Part shown: positions 8,010-16,211 of the stretch, in pieces
Layout: every line of letters starts with the position of its first letter
How positions within the stretch are numbered: the first letter of the stretch is position 1
Origin: an uncultured Eubacteriales bacterium
Lineage (GTDB): Bacteria > Bacillota > Clostridia > Christensenellales > Borkfalkiaceae
Direction: 5' to 3'
Length of the DNA: 64,000 bases
Assembly: GCA_900542935.1 (NCBI GenBank)
Contig: UQPN01000001.1
Coordinates: 124,001 to 188,000 of the forward strand
Notes under the pieces: model-generated
What the model was told of the DNA's origin: nothing
Seen by the model: the letters and a program-made list of their open reading frames with translations, nothing else
The model's database searches: none
Translations under genes and position numbers: made by a program

Positions 8010-9308
8010 TTGTCCGGAACGCCGGTAATATTCAACGTGGCATATACGCCGTATAAACTGAAAAAGGGTTCGACCGAAGAAGAGATAAAAGCCCACGCGG
8101 GAAAACGCGCGTATTACGATTTTACGGGCGATACGAATTATCTCAGGTATATGACCACCGAAGGGAAACTGATGGGAAACGAATCCAAAAAATTCACGAT
8201 GCTCGATTATCTGCAAAAATCCACGGGCGTGTTCAACGGCGACGGAATGATAAGCAAGGACGAATTAAAAGAAATGAAACGACGGCTGAAAGAAAACAAA
8301 GGCAACATCTGGAGCGGGTTCGTATCGTTCGACGAAGAAAATTCCGGAAAGATCGATACGCCAGAAAAGTGTATCGCGCTGATACGGAAAACGTTCAACG
8401 AGTTCTTTCGCAATATGGGGCTGGATCCGCGAGAAGTCGATCTGATATGCGCTTTACATCTGGACAGACCGTCGCATCTGCACTTTCATTTCGAGTTTTA
8501 CGAAAAGCGTCCGTGGCTGAAAAACAAGCGCGCCGCCGGATATAAATACCGAAGCAAGGGCAAAGTTCCGATAAAAGCCATAGACAATATGGTGGAGCGG
8601 CTGACTTCTTACACGATAGACGACGATTTGAAAAAACGTTCGGACGAAGCGCGGAGCGCGTTATATAAACGGAAAGATTTTTCGGAAGCGCTGTGCCGCG
8701 ACGTGGCGACAAAGAAAATGAAAGAACTTGCGGAAAAAATTCCGCCGACGGCTTCGTTTCAATACGGCAAAAAAGATATGGCTATGTATCGCCGTGAGAT
8801 TGACGAAATTGTGGAAGCGGTTGCTATGGTGGACGAGGACGTGTGCGCCGCCGACAGTGCGTTCAGGGCGGAACTTATGCGAAAAGAAACCGCGCTGAAA
8901 AGCATTATGGGGAAGTATTACGCCAAAAGAATAAAAGACGACGGCGTTTTCAAAGAGGAAATGACGAACGCTTCAGAAATTTTCGGGCTGAAACATATCC
9001 GGACGATAGACAGGCTGGAATGGGATTATCGCAGGCGGCTCGGGAATATCGTTCTTAAAAAGGTGAAGTACATACAAGAAAACACTTATAAGTGCAACCG
9101 GACGAAAAAGAGAAAAGCCAACGATAAGTCGATTAAACGCCATATCGCCGTGTCAGATAATAAAATCGGCAGGGAACTTTCTAACTTTTTCGGTTCGGTT
9201 TTCGATTTGTTTATACCCGAAACGCAAGCCTATTCAAACCGTTTGCGGGAGATAGAACGCGAAATGAAGGAAGAAAAAGAAAAGGAAGAGCGCGAAGCCG
9301 CGGCGTAG
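8010..9308 (+). CDS. MobL-type relaxase
   Basis: The chosen start is TTG 8010, because AAGGAGG (7997-8003) sits six bases before it and the product then opens SGTPVIFNVAYTP, the usual N-terminus of this family. Upstream codons lie in hairpin sequence. The product is about 432 residues. The motif HLDRPSHLHFHFEF supplies the histidine triad region that binds metal in HUH relaxases, and YLRYMTTEGK and FVSFDEEN segments are typical of MobL. The C-terminus is basic and coiled. It would nick oriT of the element and lead the strand into a recipient. It corresponds in role to TnpZ of Tn4451-like elements. Relaxase identity is likely; oriT for this copy was not located. Confidence 0.75.
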   Translation: MSGTPVIFNVAYTPYKLKKGSTEEEIKAHAGKRAYYDFTGDTNYLRYMTTEGKLMGNESKKFTMLDYLQKSTGVFNGDGMISKDELKEMKRRLKENKGNIWSGFVSFDEENSGKIDTPEKCIALIRKTFNEFFRNMGLDPREVDLICALHLDRPSHLHFHFEFYEKRPWLKNKRAAGYKYRSKGKVPIKAIDNMVERLTSYTIDDDLKKRSDEARSALYKRKDFSEALCRDVATKKMKELAEKIPPTASFQYGKKDMAMYRREIDEIVEAVAMVDEDVCAADSAFRAELMRKETALKSIMGKYYAKRIKDDGVFKEEMTNASEIFGLKHIRTIDRLEWDYRRRLGNIVLKKVKYIQENTYKCNRTKKRKANDKSIKRHIAVSDNKIGRELSNFFGSVFDLFIPETQAYSNRLREIEREMKEEKEKEEREAAA

Positions 9309-9466
9309 AACAATTATTATAACAGCAGATGAGGATTGCCCTACATTTTAGGGCAAATCTCGGAAAGGAGGGTAAAACGACATTTAATTAAAACCGAAAA
9401 AATAACGAAAACAAACTTTTACATTCGAGCCATAAAAAATTTTCTGTTTTTTCTTGCGAAAACAGC

Positions 9467-9495
9467 TTGACAAATACAGATTCGGATGCTATCGT
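9467..9495 (+). promoter_or_regulatory. Promoter of tnpV copy 1
   Basis: TTGACA (9467-9472), 17 bases, then TATCGT (9490-9495). The -10 is imperfect and overlaps the palindromic operator, so a bound repressor would block it. Confidence 0.55.
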
Positions 9496-9505
9496 ATTGA
9501 TACGA
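9492..9505 (+). promoter_or_regulatory. Palindromic operator TCGTAT-TG-ATACGA
   Basis: Six-base perfect arms with a two-base spacer end 24 bases before the tnpV ATG. The same palindrome recurs before the second tnpV copy at 36290-36303, at 25 bases from its ATG. Position conservation across two diverged copies argues for a functional site. Confidence 0.55.
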
Positions 9506-9529
9506 CGAAAGAAAATCGGAGGTGGAACT

Positions 9530-9886
9530 ATGAACAAAGCAAAAGTAATGCGAAAAGCGGAAGCGGGCGAGGGATTGACCGTAGCGGAAATCAAGGTTTA
9601 TCAGACAACCGTTAAACCTGAAAAGCAAGTTTACGGTAAGTACGGAACGCTTGCTAAACAGTATTTGGAGGATAAGGGAATCGATTGGACGATTGCGAAT
9701 CTTCCCGAATACCTGTACGGCGTAGATAAAGCCGCCGACGAACTGTACGAAACGATGTATGAAAAGTTCTCGAAAGAAGAGCGTTTCAAAAAGTCGGAGG
9801 ATTTTATGGAAAACCTGAAAAGGGAAACCGAAATGCAAAGGCTTATCGAAGAAGAAATCTTAAACGAAATTGTTTATGTAAAATAA
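9530..9886 (+). CDS. tnpV: TnpV-like transposon protein, copy 1
   Basis: The start ATG 9530 has GGAGGT six bases upstream. The product is 118 residues. The segment YGKYGTLAKQYLEDKGID followed by LPEYLYGVDKAADELYETM and a C-terminal LIEEEILNEIVYV matches the TnpV family of Tn4451-like elements, small acidic helical proteins of uncertain (possibly excision-related) function. A closely related copy is encoded at 36329-36682. It heads an operon with the 40-residue peptide, the RHH protein, the SHOCT-like protein and the serine recombinase. Family is likely; mechanism is not known. Confidence 0.7.
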   Translation: MNKAKVMRKAEAGEGLTVAEIKVYQTTVKPEKQVYGKYGTLAKQYLEDKGIDWTIANLPEYLYGVDKAADELYETMYEKFSKEERFKKSEDFMENLKRETEMQRLIEEEILNEIVYVK

Positions 9887-9899
9887 CGGAGGTATCAAA

Positions 9900-10022
9900 A
9901 TGAAAGTGCTAAAAGTAGTCGGAACTATCGGCGGATTTGCGTTGGCAGGCGTGCTTATTGCAGGGCATTTCGTAATGAACGTCATAGGTGCGTTGATTTG
10001 CGCCATCACTTCACAAGGCTAA
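9900..10022 (+). CDS. 40-residue hydrophobic peptide, copy 1
   Basis: ATG 9900 follows a Shine-Dalgarno (GGAGGT) and is 13 bases after tnpV. The peptide begins MKVLKVVGTIGG, has one predicted membrane segment (FALAGVLIAGHFVMNVIGAL) and ends ICAITSQG. A homologous peptide of exactly 40 residues follows the second tnpV (36694-36816), with the same MK-LKV start and ICA-TSQ end. Conservation in length, place and sequence shows that it is a real gene. Function is unknown; a membrane-active regulator, holin-like or toxin-like role are all open. Confidence 0.6.
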   Translation: MKVLKVVGTIGGFALAGVLIAGHFVMNVIGALICAITSQG

Positions 10023-10033
10023 TGGAGGTTTTT

Positions 10034-10258
10034 ATGGAAAAGAAAGAAACAACGCCGCGCAGAGCGGCAAGAAGAAGTTACGAGGAACGCAACAAAGATA
10101 AGCGCAAGCAGACAAGCGGAAATTTCGGAACGATGATTCCGCGCGATTTGTTCGACGAAATCAATGCGTTTCTGAAAGAACGTAATATGACAAAAGTGGA
10201 CTTTATCCGAACGGCATACGAAATAATGAAGTCCGAAAACAACGGAACACATAATTGA
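10034..10258 (+). CDS. Ribbon-helix-helix (CopG/Arc-like) protein
   Basis: ATG 10034 has GGAGG five bases upstream. The 74-residue product has a basic N-terminus (RRAARRSYEERNKDKRKQ). Its short strand GNFGTMIPRDLFDEINAFL, then ERNMTKVDFIRTAYEIM, forms the strand-helix-helix pattern of RHH DNA-binding proteins. It probably represses the recombinase operon or acts at oriT. This gene is missing from the second module. The family is inferred from secondary-structure pattern rather than a firm signature. Confidence 0.55.
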   Translation: MEKKETTPRRAARRSYEERNKDKRKQTSGNFGTMIPRDLFDEINAFLKERNMTKVDFIRTAYEIMKSENNGTHN

Positions 10259-10321
10259 TTGTGGCTTATCCAACCCGTGATATCGGGAATCAATAAGGAG
10301 ATATTGTGTGATAGGAGAACT

Positions 10322-10346
10322 GTACTTTTCTTTCCGTTAAAAGTAC
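10322..10346 (+). promoter_or_regulatory. Hairpin in the leader of the SHOCT-like/recombinase genes
   Basis: A perfect 8-bp stem GTACTTTT/AAAAGTAC with a 9-base loop lies in the 213-base gap between the RHH gene and the SHOCT-like gene. It is not followed by a T tract, so it is more likely a regulatory or mRNA-stability structure than a terminator. Confidence 0.35.
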
Positions 10347-10471
10347 GGCAGGGAAAATAATTACGGCGCCGCTACGGAGAGTAGTCGAAAAAAATAATAA
10401 ATAAAAGTGTAAATGCAGACAGAAATCCCGGGCGGCGCAACCTATATAAAACACAAAAATTTTAAGGAGAC

Positions 10472-10738
10472 TTGAACGAGCAGAAATTAAAACAATTAGA
10501 GAGAGAAGAAAAAGGCAAACAACAAAAATTCCCCGAAGCGGGAGCGGAATTCGATTCTTCGCAGTTGAATACCGACGTATTCAATACCGTTATCGCTTTC
10601 AGAATGCTTGAAATTATGCGGAATAACGGATTGATTGACGAAAGCGAATATGCAAAGGTCGAGAAAGAGCGCGCCCGTTACAAGGGGAACGTGATAGACA
10701 AAAGAAAGACGAAAAAGGCGGTGATTCAATATGATTGA
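10472..10738 (+). CDS. Small SHOCT-like protein upstream of the recombinase
   Basis: The start is TTG 10472 with AAGGAG two to three bases away. No ATG is available near it. The 88-residue product is charged, and its C-terminal half (FRMLEIMRNNGLIDESEYAKV) has the SHOCT-type short helical pair often seen beside recombinases. The last codons overlap the recombinase ATG by eight bases, which suggests translational coupling. A shorter relative with the same arrangement lies at 37016-37192. Function unknown. Confidence 0.55.
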   Translation: MNEQKLKQLEREEKGKQQKFPEAGAEFDSSQLNTDVFNTVIAFRMLEIMRNNGLIDESEYAKVEKERARYKGNVIDKRKTKKAVIQYD

Positions 10739-12503
10739 AAACGGTATGGTAATGCCGACAGACGTAAACTTCGACCGTAAAAGACAGCGGAAAGTTGTAT
10801 TTTACGGAAGGGTAAGTACGGAACATGAAGCACAATTGGCTGCATTAGAGAATCAAATACAGTGGTATGATGATATAGCGGCGAAAAATCCGAATTGGTA
10901 CATTTTAAAAAAGTATATCGACGAAGGCATCACGGGCACGCAGGCGAAGAAAAGACCTGCGTTTCTGCAAATGGTGCAGGATGCGAAACAAAAGAAATTC
11001 GACCTGATCGTAACGCGTGAAGTATGCCGTTTTGCAAGAAATACGGTGGATACGCTCGTCGTTACGCGTGAGTTGAAAAACTACGGCGTGGAAGTGTATT
11101 TTGTGGAAGACAATATCCGGACGATGGACGGAGACGGTGAACTACGGCTTACGATTATGGCGACTTTGGCGCAGGAAGAGAGCCGTAAAATTTCCGAACG
11201 CGTCCGCGCGGGACAGAAAATAAGCCGAGACAAGGGCGTATTGTTCGGAAACGGAAATATTCTCGGATATGACCGCGATAAAGCGAAAGGAACTTATGTC
11301 ATCAATCCCGAACAGGCGGAAACGGTGCGTATGATTTACGATATGTATTCTGCGGGCAAGGGGATGTCGCAGATACGCAACGAACTGATACGCCTGAAAC
11401 GCAAGGACAGTTCCGGGTTGGTGCGCTGGGAAAACTGCAAGATAGCGCGGATATTGCATAATTCGACCTATAAGGGGTATCCCGCATATCTGAAATCGCG
11501 CAGAAACAATTTCCTCGACCAGAAAATCATAAGAAACCGCGACGAAGATACCTATCTGTATGTGAAAGGCGATTTCGAGCCGATTATAAGCGAGGAACAG
11601 TGGGACAGATGCCGTCAGATACGGGAACAGCGCGTCCGTCGCAATAAAATTCTTACGGAAAACGGGGAAAAGAGCCATCTGACAGGCGTTCATACAAGCG
11701 ACGACGTCTGGACGAAAAAACTCCGCTGCCGTTGCGGTTATCGTATGCGCAGGAATAAGTGGCGGAAGAACAGAAACGGCGAGTTGATTTACGGATATAA
11801 GTGCTATAATCAGTTGAATAACGGCACAAAAACCACAAGGCAACAGGCGGGTGTGGACGATGCCGGGTTCTGCGACCTGAAAGAAATCTGCGACTGGAAA
11901 CTTGAAATGATGGCAAGGCGCATTTTCTCGGGTTTATGGGGGAACAAGAAAGATATTCTGAACAAAGTGTCGTCGTTATATCAGGTAGGCGTGTTTATGG
12001 AATATCGCGAAGCCGAAACGGTGAAAGACCGGGTAACGGAACAGCTTGCCAAACTGGACGAAAAACTGAAAAAACTTACCCGTATGCGGCTGGAGGACGA
12101 AATAACGCGGGAATCGTATTTCGAGTTCAAAAGCGAGATAGAGAAAGAAAAACTCGATTTACTGAGCAAACGGCGGGTGCTGGATGCGGGAATGGTTCCG
12201 AACGGAAATCCGGAAGATCCGGCGAAAAAGGTGGAAGACTTTCTGCTGGCGAAAATGGATTTTACCGACCATCGTATCGACAGAGACGTAATCGGTCAGT
12301 TCGTCGGCACGATTGTTCCCGTTACGGAAACGTGTTTCAACTGGTATATGAATTTCGACCTTGCAGACAAATCCGACGATATGAAAAAGCTCGTGTGGGA
12401 GTTTACGATAGATTATAAAGAAGCGAAATCTTACCGGAAAGAACGGGACGGAATGCTCAGGCAAAATCAATGGCACGACCTGACGGTAAGAGTGTTTATG
12501 TAA
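10731..12503 (+). CDS. Large serine recombinase (TnpX-like integrase)
   Basis: The 590-residue protein has an N-terminal resolvase domain with catalytic serine S29 in FYGRVST, then LIVTREVCRFARN and GELRLTIMATLAQEESRKISERV, the recombinase domain (GYDRDKAKGTYVINPEQAE onward), a zinc-ribbon segment (LRCRCGYRMRRN with a later GYKCYN) and a coiled coil around residues 420-480. Length and order are complete for large serine recombinases such as TnpX, so it is probably the active integrase/excisase of the left module. The related copy at 37189 is broken after 42 codons. A strong terminator follows. Confidence 0.92.
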   Translation: MIENGMVMPTDVNFDRKRQRKVVFYGRVSTEHEAQLAALENQIQWYDDIAAKNPNWYILKKYIDEGITGTQAKKRPAFLQMVQDAKQKKFDLIVTREVCRFARNTVDTLVVTRELKNYGVEVYFVEDNIRTMDGDGELRLTIMATLAQEESRKISERVRAGQKISRDKGVLFGNGNILGYDRDKAKGTYVINPEQAETVRMIYDMYSAGKGMSQIRNELIRLKRKDSSGLVRWENCKIARILHNSTYKGYPAYLKSRRNNFLDQKIIRNRDEDTYLYVKGDFEPIISEEQWDRCRQIREQRVRRNKILTENGEKSHLTGVHTSDDVWTKKLRCRCGYRMRRNKWRKNRNGELIYGYKCYNQLNNGTKTTRQQAGVDDAGFCDLKEICDWKLEMMARRIFSGLWGNKKDILNKVSSLYQVGVFMEYREAETVKDRVTEQLAKLDEKLKKLTRMRLEDEITRESYFEFKSEIEKEKLDLLSKRRVLDAGMVPNGNPEDPAKKVEDFLLAKMDFTDHRIDRDVIGQFVGTIVPVTETCFNWYMNFDLADKSDDMKKLVWEFTIDYKEAKSYRKERDGMLRQNQWHDLTVRVFM

Positions 12504-12520
12504 CTTTACCGACAGACAGA

Positions 12521-12560
12521 AAAACGCCGTCCTTTGCTTTTGCGGAGGACGGCGTTTTTT
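12521..12560 (+). terminator. Rho-independent terminator after the recombinase
   Basis: A 12-bp GC-rich stem (AAAACGCCGTCC with GGACGGCGTTTT) closes a short loop and is followed by T residues, 17 bases after the recombinase stop. It also works in reverse because of the A tract on the other side. Confidence 0.85.
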
Positions 12561-12597
12561 AATGCTTTCAGACTAATAAAAAGATTTCGGGTTTACG

Positions 12598-12672
12598 ATA
12601 TTCCGATTTTATTCCTTTTTAGAAGAAACGAATATCGGATTTTATTCCTTTTTACAATAAAACAATATCCGA
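12598..12672 (+). repeat. Degenerate tandem repeat, about 33-bp unit
   Basis: The 364-base gap between the recombinase and rloA holds two and a third copies of a unit starting TATTCCG or TATCGG and containing GATTTTATTCCTTTTTA. Nothing else in the gap looks coding, since the frame crossing it starts inside the terminator. It lies near one edge of the left module and could be an attachment or recombinase-binding region. Confidence 0.5.
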
Positions 12673-12819
12673 AAGACAATAAGAGATTGACAATAGATCT
12701 GAAGAACCAAAACGAAGGGGATTATCAGAAAATAATCCGTCATCTGTCAATTATTTTTATTAGATTTGCATAAAAAATGCAGAAACGGCAAAAATATTTG
12801 CGTAATGAGGCGGTTTTGG

Positions 12820-12848
12820 TTGACTTTTTGGAGTTTAAAAAATATAAT
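12820..12848 (+). promoter_or_regulatory. Promoter of rloA-rloB
   Basis: TTGACT (12820-12825), 17 bases, TATAAT (12843-12848): a near-perfect sigma-A promoter, about 20 bases ahead of ATG 12868. Confidence 0.8.
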
Positions 12849-12867
12849 ATAATCAAGAGGTATCGTT

Positions 12868-14139
12868 ATGATCATTGATTTTAAATTTAAGAACTATATG
12901 TCGTTTGCCGACGAATGTGATTTTACAATGCTTGCAAACAAAGATAAATCGCATGAGGAAAATCTGATCGTTGAGAAAAAAGACAGGATTTCGAAAACAA
13001 GAATGATTTACGGGGCAAATGCTTCGGGTAAATCGTCCTTTATCAATGCGATGCTTTTTGTCGTTTCGTTTATTGCCAACTCAAACGCTTTACTCGAAAA
13101 AAGACCTATACCTGTAAGTCCGTTTAAGTTTTGCGACGACTGTTTTAATAAGCCGTCGGAATTTTCCGTTACATTTATTAAGGATGGATTAAAGTACGCT
13201 TATCGTTTTAGTTGTACGAGAGAAAAGGTAATCGATGAACGCTTGGATATTTATTATTCGGCGAAGCCTACAATGATTTTCAACAGAACGAATACAAATA
13301 ATTACGACTTTAATAAAGATGGAAAGCTTTTGAATGTATTGAAAGACAGAAATCTGGAAAATAAGTTGTTTTTGGTTACCTCGGCATCGTGGAATTATGA
13401 AAAAACCAAACCGGTGGTGGATTATTTTCTGAATACCATAATGGTCGCATTGGATATAGAGCCGCTTTGGAAAGCAAATCTGGATAGGATTTATGCCAAT
13501 AATGAAGTCAATGAATATAAAGCATTTTGTTTGAAAATGTTGAATAGTGCGGATATAAGTATCAGCGATTTCAGCGTGGATTCGAAAAAGATTAAAGATG
13601 TCGGTAAAAACATAAACACTATCAAGGAATTTCTTCGTATAGCAACCAAAGGGAATGAAGAAGCGATAGCGCATCTTGAAAATTCAAACGTATACGATTT
13701 TATGACGTATCATGACGTTATGAGTGATAAGGGGACCAGAAGATATGCTTTGAATATAAACGAAGAATCTGTCGGTACCACCAAGATGTTTATGTATTCT
13801 CCGTTACTGTACTATGTGTTTAAAGAAGGTAAAGTTTTATTCGTGGATGAGCTTGATAAAAGTTTTCATCCGTTGATGGTAGAATATCTTGTAAAGATGT
13901 TTCTGGACAAAAACATCAATACGAATAATGCTCAGCTTATTGCAAATACGCATGACACGAATCTGCTTGACTTAAATATTTTCAGGAGAGACGATATCTG
14001 GTTTACGGAAAGGGATTATGAAAGCGGTAAAACGGAAATGTATCCGTTATCCGATTTTTCGCCGAGAACATCCGAAAACATTGAAAAGGCGTATCTTCTG
14101 GGAAGATTCGGTGCTATTCCTTTCATTAAGGGGGTATAG
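12868..14139 (+). CDS. rloA: RloA/AbiLi-like AAA_15 ATPase
   Basis: This 423-residue OLD/ABC-type ATPase opens MIIDFKFKNYMSFADE, the normal start of AAA_15 proteins, and has Walker A GANASGKSS (K55). The C-terminal half carries the signature-like region EESVGTTKMFMY, Walker B VLFVDELDKSFHP and the H-loop ANTHDT. A TOPRIM RloB-type gene starts two bases after its stop. AAA_15 plus RloB is the AbiL/RloAB arrangement of anti-phage abortive infection, related in plan to PARIS. The ATPase is presumed to sense infection and license the partner. Family is sure; phage resistance is inferred from family knowledge. Confidence 0.85.
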   Translation: MIIDFKFKNYMSFADECDFTMLANKDKSHEENLIVEKKDRISKTRMIYGANASGKSSFINAMLFVVSFIANSNALLEKRPIPVSPFKFCDDCFNKPSEFSVTFIKDGLKYAYRFSCTREKVIDERLDIYYSAKPTMIFNRTNTNNYDFNKDGKLLNVLKDRNLENKLFLVTSASWNYEKTKPVVDYFLNTIMVALDIEPLWKANLDRIYANNEVNEYKAFCLKMLNSADISISDFSVDSKKIKDVGKNINTIKEFLRIATKGNEEAIAHLENSNVYDFMTYHDVMSDKGTRRYALNINEESVGTTKMFMYSPLLYYVFKEGKVLFVDELDKSFHPLMVEYLVKMFLDKNINTNNAQLIANTHDTNLLDLNIFRRDDIWFTERDYESGKTEMYPLSDFSPRTSENIEKAYLLGRFGAIPFIKGV

Positions 14140-14140
14140 T

Positions 14141-14749
14141 ATGGCTCAGCGCGCGAAATATAAGAGAGACCGAAAACCTCTTATTTTTATTGTTTGTGAA
14201 GGGCGTAATAAGACTGAAAGGACGTATTTCGGACATTTCAATACCAGAAAAGCACCTTTCAATTTACATATAGTGAACAGTGAGGCTACAGATATCGCCA
14301 GCATGGCGAAAAAAGCCGCAGATATATTTATCGAAAACCAACTGGATTCCGAATTGGGCGATAAGGTATATTGCCTGGTGGATTTAGATTTGGAACAATG
14401 TAAATATGAGAAATACGCCAAAGCCAAAAAGAAATATAAAAACATAGAAATTATTCCGTCTAATCCATGCTTTGAAATCTGGCTTTTATATTATTTTACA
14501 GAAGCGCCCAAAGTAGTTCATTCGTCTCAACGCGTTAAAGAAGAAATGGTAAAGAAATTACCGGGGTATACGGAAAGTATGGATGTTGTGGGTGTTGCAA
14601 ATCTGTATGACAAACATTGGATTGCAATCAAGAATTCGGAAACAAAAAATAGCAGGTATACCGAGGAACTTAATATACTTTCAAAAAATCCGTATACAGA
14701 GGTGGCGACCGTTGTCAAGGAATTGTTAAAGCGGCTGAAGGAATCGTAA
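14141..14749 (+). CDS. rloB: RloB-like (AbiLii) TOPRIM-type protein
   Basis: ATG 14141 follows AAGGGGG and lies one base after the rloA stop. The 202-residue product has the RloB pattern: PLIFIVCEGRNKTERTYF near the N-terminus (conserved glutamate), VYCLVDLDLEQCKY (aspartate pair) and IIPSNPCFEIWLLYYF. These form the metal site of this TOPRIM-like nuclease family. In AbiL/RloAB systems this protein is the presumed effector, held or activated by the ATPase. Both genes look intact. Confidence 0.85.
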   Translation: MAQRAKYKRDRKPLIFIVCEGRNKTERTYFGHFNTRKAPFNLHIVNSEATDIASMAKKAADIFIENQLDSELGDKVYCLVDLDLEQCKYEKYAKAKKKYKNIEIIPSNPCFEIWLLYYFTEAPKVVHSSQRVKEEMVKKLPGYTESMDVVGVANLYDKHWIAIKNSETKNSRYTEELNILSKNPYTEVATVVKELLKRLKES

Positions 14750-15127
14750 AAAGCCGCATTTAATTGTTCTTTATTTTAGTTTTATTATTAGCGGTTATTG
14801 GCTAAAAATTCAAAAAAATACGGAAAAACGGCGCAAGAAAACGCAAAAAAAATATTGCGTACAGTCGGGCGATAATATATATCCCGAAGACGGGCGATTT
14901 TCGATTGCAGACAGTAATGTTACCTATCGGTCGCTTTTGAAAGCTTTTGCGCAGGCGAACATTCGCAATCCCAGGTCCTAAATCTTGGGCTAAAACTTAA
15001 TTAAAACACTATATATTGTGTTTGTGAGCCTGTATCTTTTAGGTACAGGCTCTGTTTTTATCTTTTTACGGCAAAAAATAAGCCAAAAAATCGCTGAAAA
15101 AAGTTTTATTCCACCGAAGTTGAACAC
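14750..15127 (+). other. Intergenic stretch between rloB and the IS21 remnant
   Basis: No convincing gene is seen. A short open stretch at about 14815-14982 ends in LLKAFAQANIRNPRS but has no start signal and may be a gene fragment. The rest is AT-rich and holds one terminator (15026-15059). Confidence 0.4.
15026..15059 (+). terminator. Rho-independent terminator upstream of the IS21 remnant
   Basis: A perfect 9-bp stem GAGCCTGTA/TACAGGCTC with a 9-base loop is followed by a T tract. Confidence 0.75.
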
Positions 15128-15156
15128 TTTACAAGGGTAAAAAATTTTGGTATAAT
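15128..15156 (+). promoter_or_regulatory. Promoter of the IS21 istA remnant
   Basis: TTTACA, 17 bases, TATAAT (15151-15156), 44 bases before the start codon. Confidence 0.6.
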
Positions 15157-15200
15157 GAATAATAAAGAAAGTCATAGTAAAAAGGGTAAAAACGGGTAAA

Positions 15201-15737
15201 ATGACCAATTACAGAGCTATTTTAGAGTATCATTATAAAGGAAACACCACAACGCAAGTCGCAAGGATTTGTGAATGTTCTCGTACAACGGTGTTGAAAA
15301 CGATAAAAAGAGCGAAAGAATGCGGTCTTACTCAATCTTCTGTTGCCGGAATGAACGATTTTAAGCTTCTTTGTAAACTTTATCCTAATAGAGTTCAAAG
15401 AGCAGAATATACTTACCCTGATTTTGAGGCTATTATCAAAGATAAGAAGAAGAGAAAATTAACGAAATACGTTGCTTGGCGCAGATATTATAAAAGAACG
15501 ATTGCGGCAGGCGGTAGACCATATAAAAAATCCCAATTTTTTAAGTTGTATAAAACGTTTTATAGTAGAAGTAGTCTTAGATTTAAGAATACGAAAACAA
15601 TAGACCAAATAAAGGCATATAGGCTTGTTGGTCGTTATTTTGAATCTTCAAGAATGACAAATTCTCTTGAAAATTTGAAAAGCGAAATTTTGGAGTTTTG
15701 TAAAAAACTGCGATTGTGTCCACAACGGATATTTTAG
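15201..15737 (+). pseudogene. istA: Truncated IS21-family transposase (IstA N-terminus)
   Basis: The first 120 or so residues match IstA: MTNYRAILEYHYKGNTTTQV, a helix-turn-helix CECSRTTVLKTIKRAKECGL, YPDFEAIIKD and a GGRPYKKSQFFKLYK segment. The DDE catalytic core and the partner ATPase gene istB are absent, and the protein ends at 178 residues against about 500. This is therefore a remnant of an IS21 insertion, perhaps with an internal deletion joining unrelated C-terminal codons. It is a scar of past rearrangement in the cargo region. Confidence 0.7.
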
Positions 15738-16152
15738 CTTTTCAAGTGTGCCAAATATGGCTTTTCTTAGGCGCTCGAAAAACTTGGCATTCTTGGCACT
15801 CTTGAACAAATTTATATCAAATAGCGTCTTTTTGCCTAAAAAAGCGTAAAAATACGCCGTTTTTGCTACACTAAGGATGCCAATGGGTTTTGCGCACTTG
15901 AATTTCTTGCGTTAAAATATACCCGTTTGGGTATAATACGCTAAAAAAACTTAAGAATAGTCCCGAAATGGTATAAAAACGATTACATATTTGCTCCGCA
16001 AAATTGTATTTAATGCAATTATCTGGAGCAAATATTTTTTGTATAAAAATTAACTAAATTTACGCAAAACCCCCAAGAAATGCAGTGTTTTACGTTAAAA
16101 TGGTTAAAAATTAAAGATTTAAAATAAAATTACCTAAATTGCATAAAAAGCG
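15738..16152 (+). other. AT-rich intergenic region upstream of abiEi
   Basis: No gene is visible. There are short direct repeats around TTGGCATTCTTGGCAC (about 15782-15803), one strong terminator-like hairpin (15987-16040) and A/T-rich sequence with repeated GTTAAAA-type words just before the abiE promoter, which may be AbiEi binding sites. Confidence 0.4.
15987..16040 (+). terminator. Terminator-like hairpin ATATTTGCTCC/GGAGCAAATAT
   Basis: A perfect 11-bp stem with an inner AATTG/CAATT helix runs into TTTTT. It isolates the abiE operon from upstream transcription. Confidence 0.7.
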
Positions 16153-16181
16153 TTGACATTTATTCGTAAATTATGTAAAAT
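16153..16181 (+). promoter_or_regulatory. Promoter of abiEi-abiEii
   Basis: TTGACA (16153-16158), 17 bases, TAAAAT (16176-16181). AAGGA lies at 16196-16200 ahead of ATG 16212. AbiEi antitoxins are known to repress their own promoter. Confidence 0.75.
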
Positions 16182-16211
16182 AGGTATAACAATATAAGGA
16201 AAAATGTAGAA

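Noticed and set aside
9331..9361. Hairpin after the MobL relaxase gene as terminator
   Set aside because: The stem is imperfect and has no T tract. A Shine-Dalgarno-like AAAGGAGGG follows but has no usable start codon.
11142..11843. 233-residue minus-strand frame within the serine recombinase
   Set aside because: Shadow of the recombinase, whose conserved motifs occupy the plus strand.
12534..12773. 79-residue plus-strand frame after the recombinase
   Set aside because: It begins inside the terminator stem and runs through AT-rich tandem repeats, with no Shine-Dalgarno.
14815..14982. Open stretch ending LLKAFAQANIRNPRS
   Set aside because: No start codon with a Shine-Dalgarno and no family recognised. 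At most a gene fragment.
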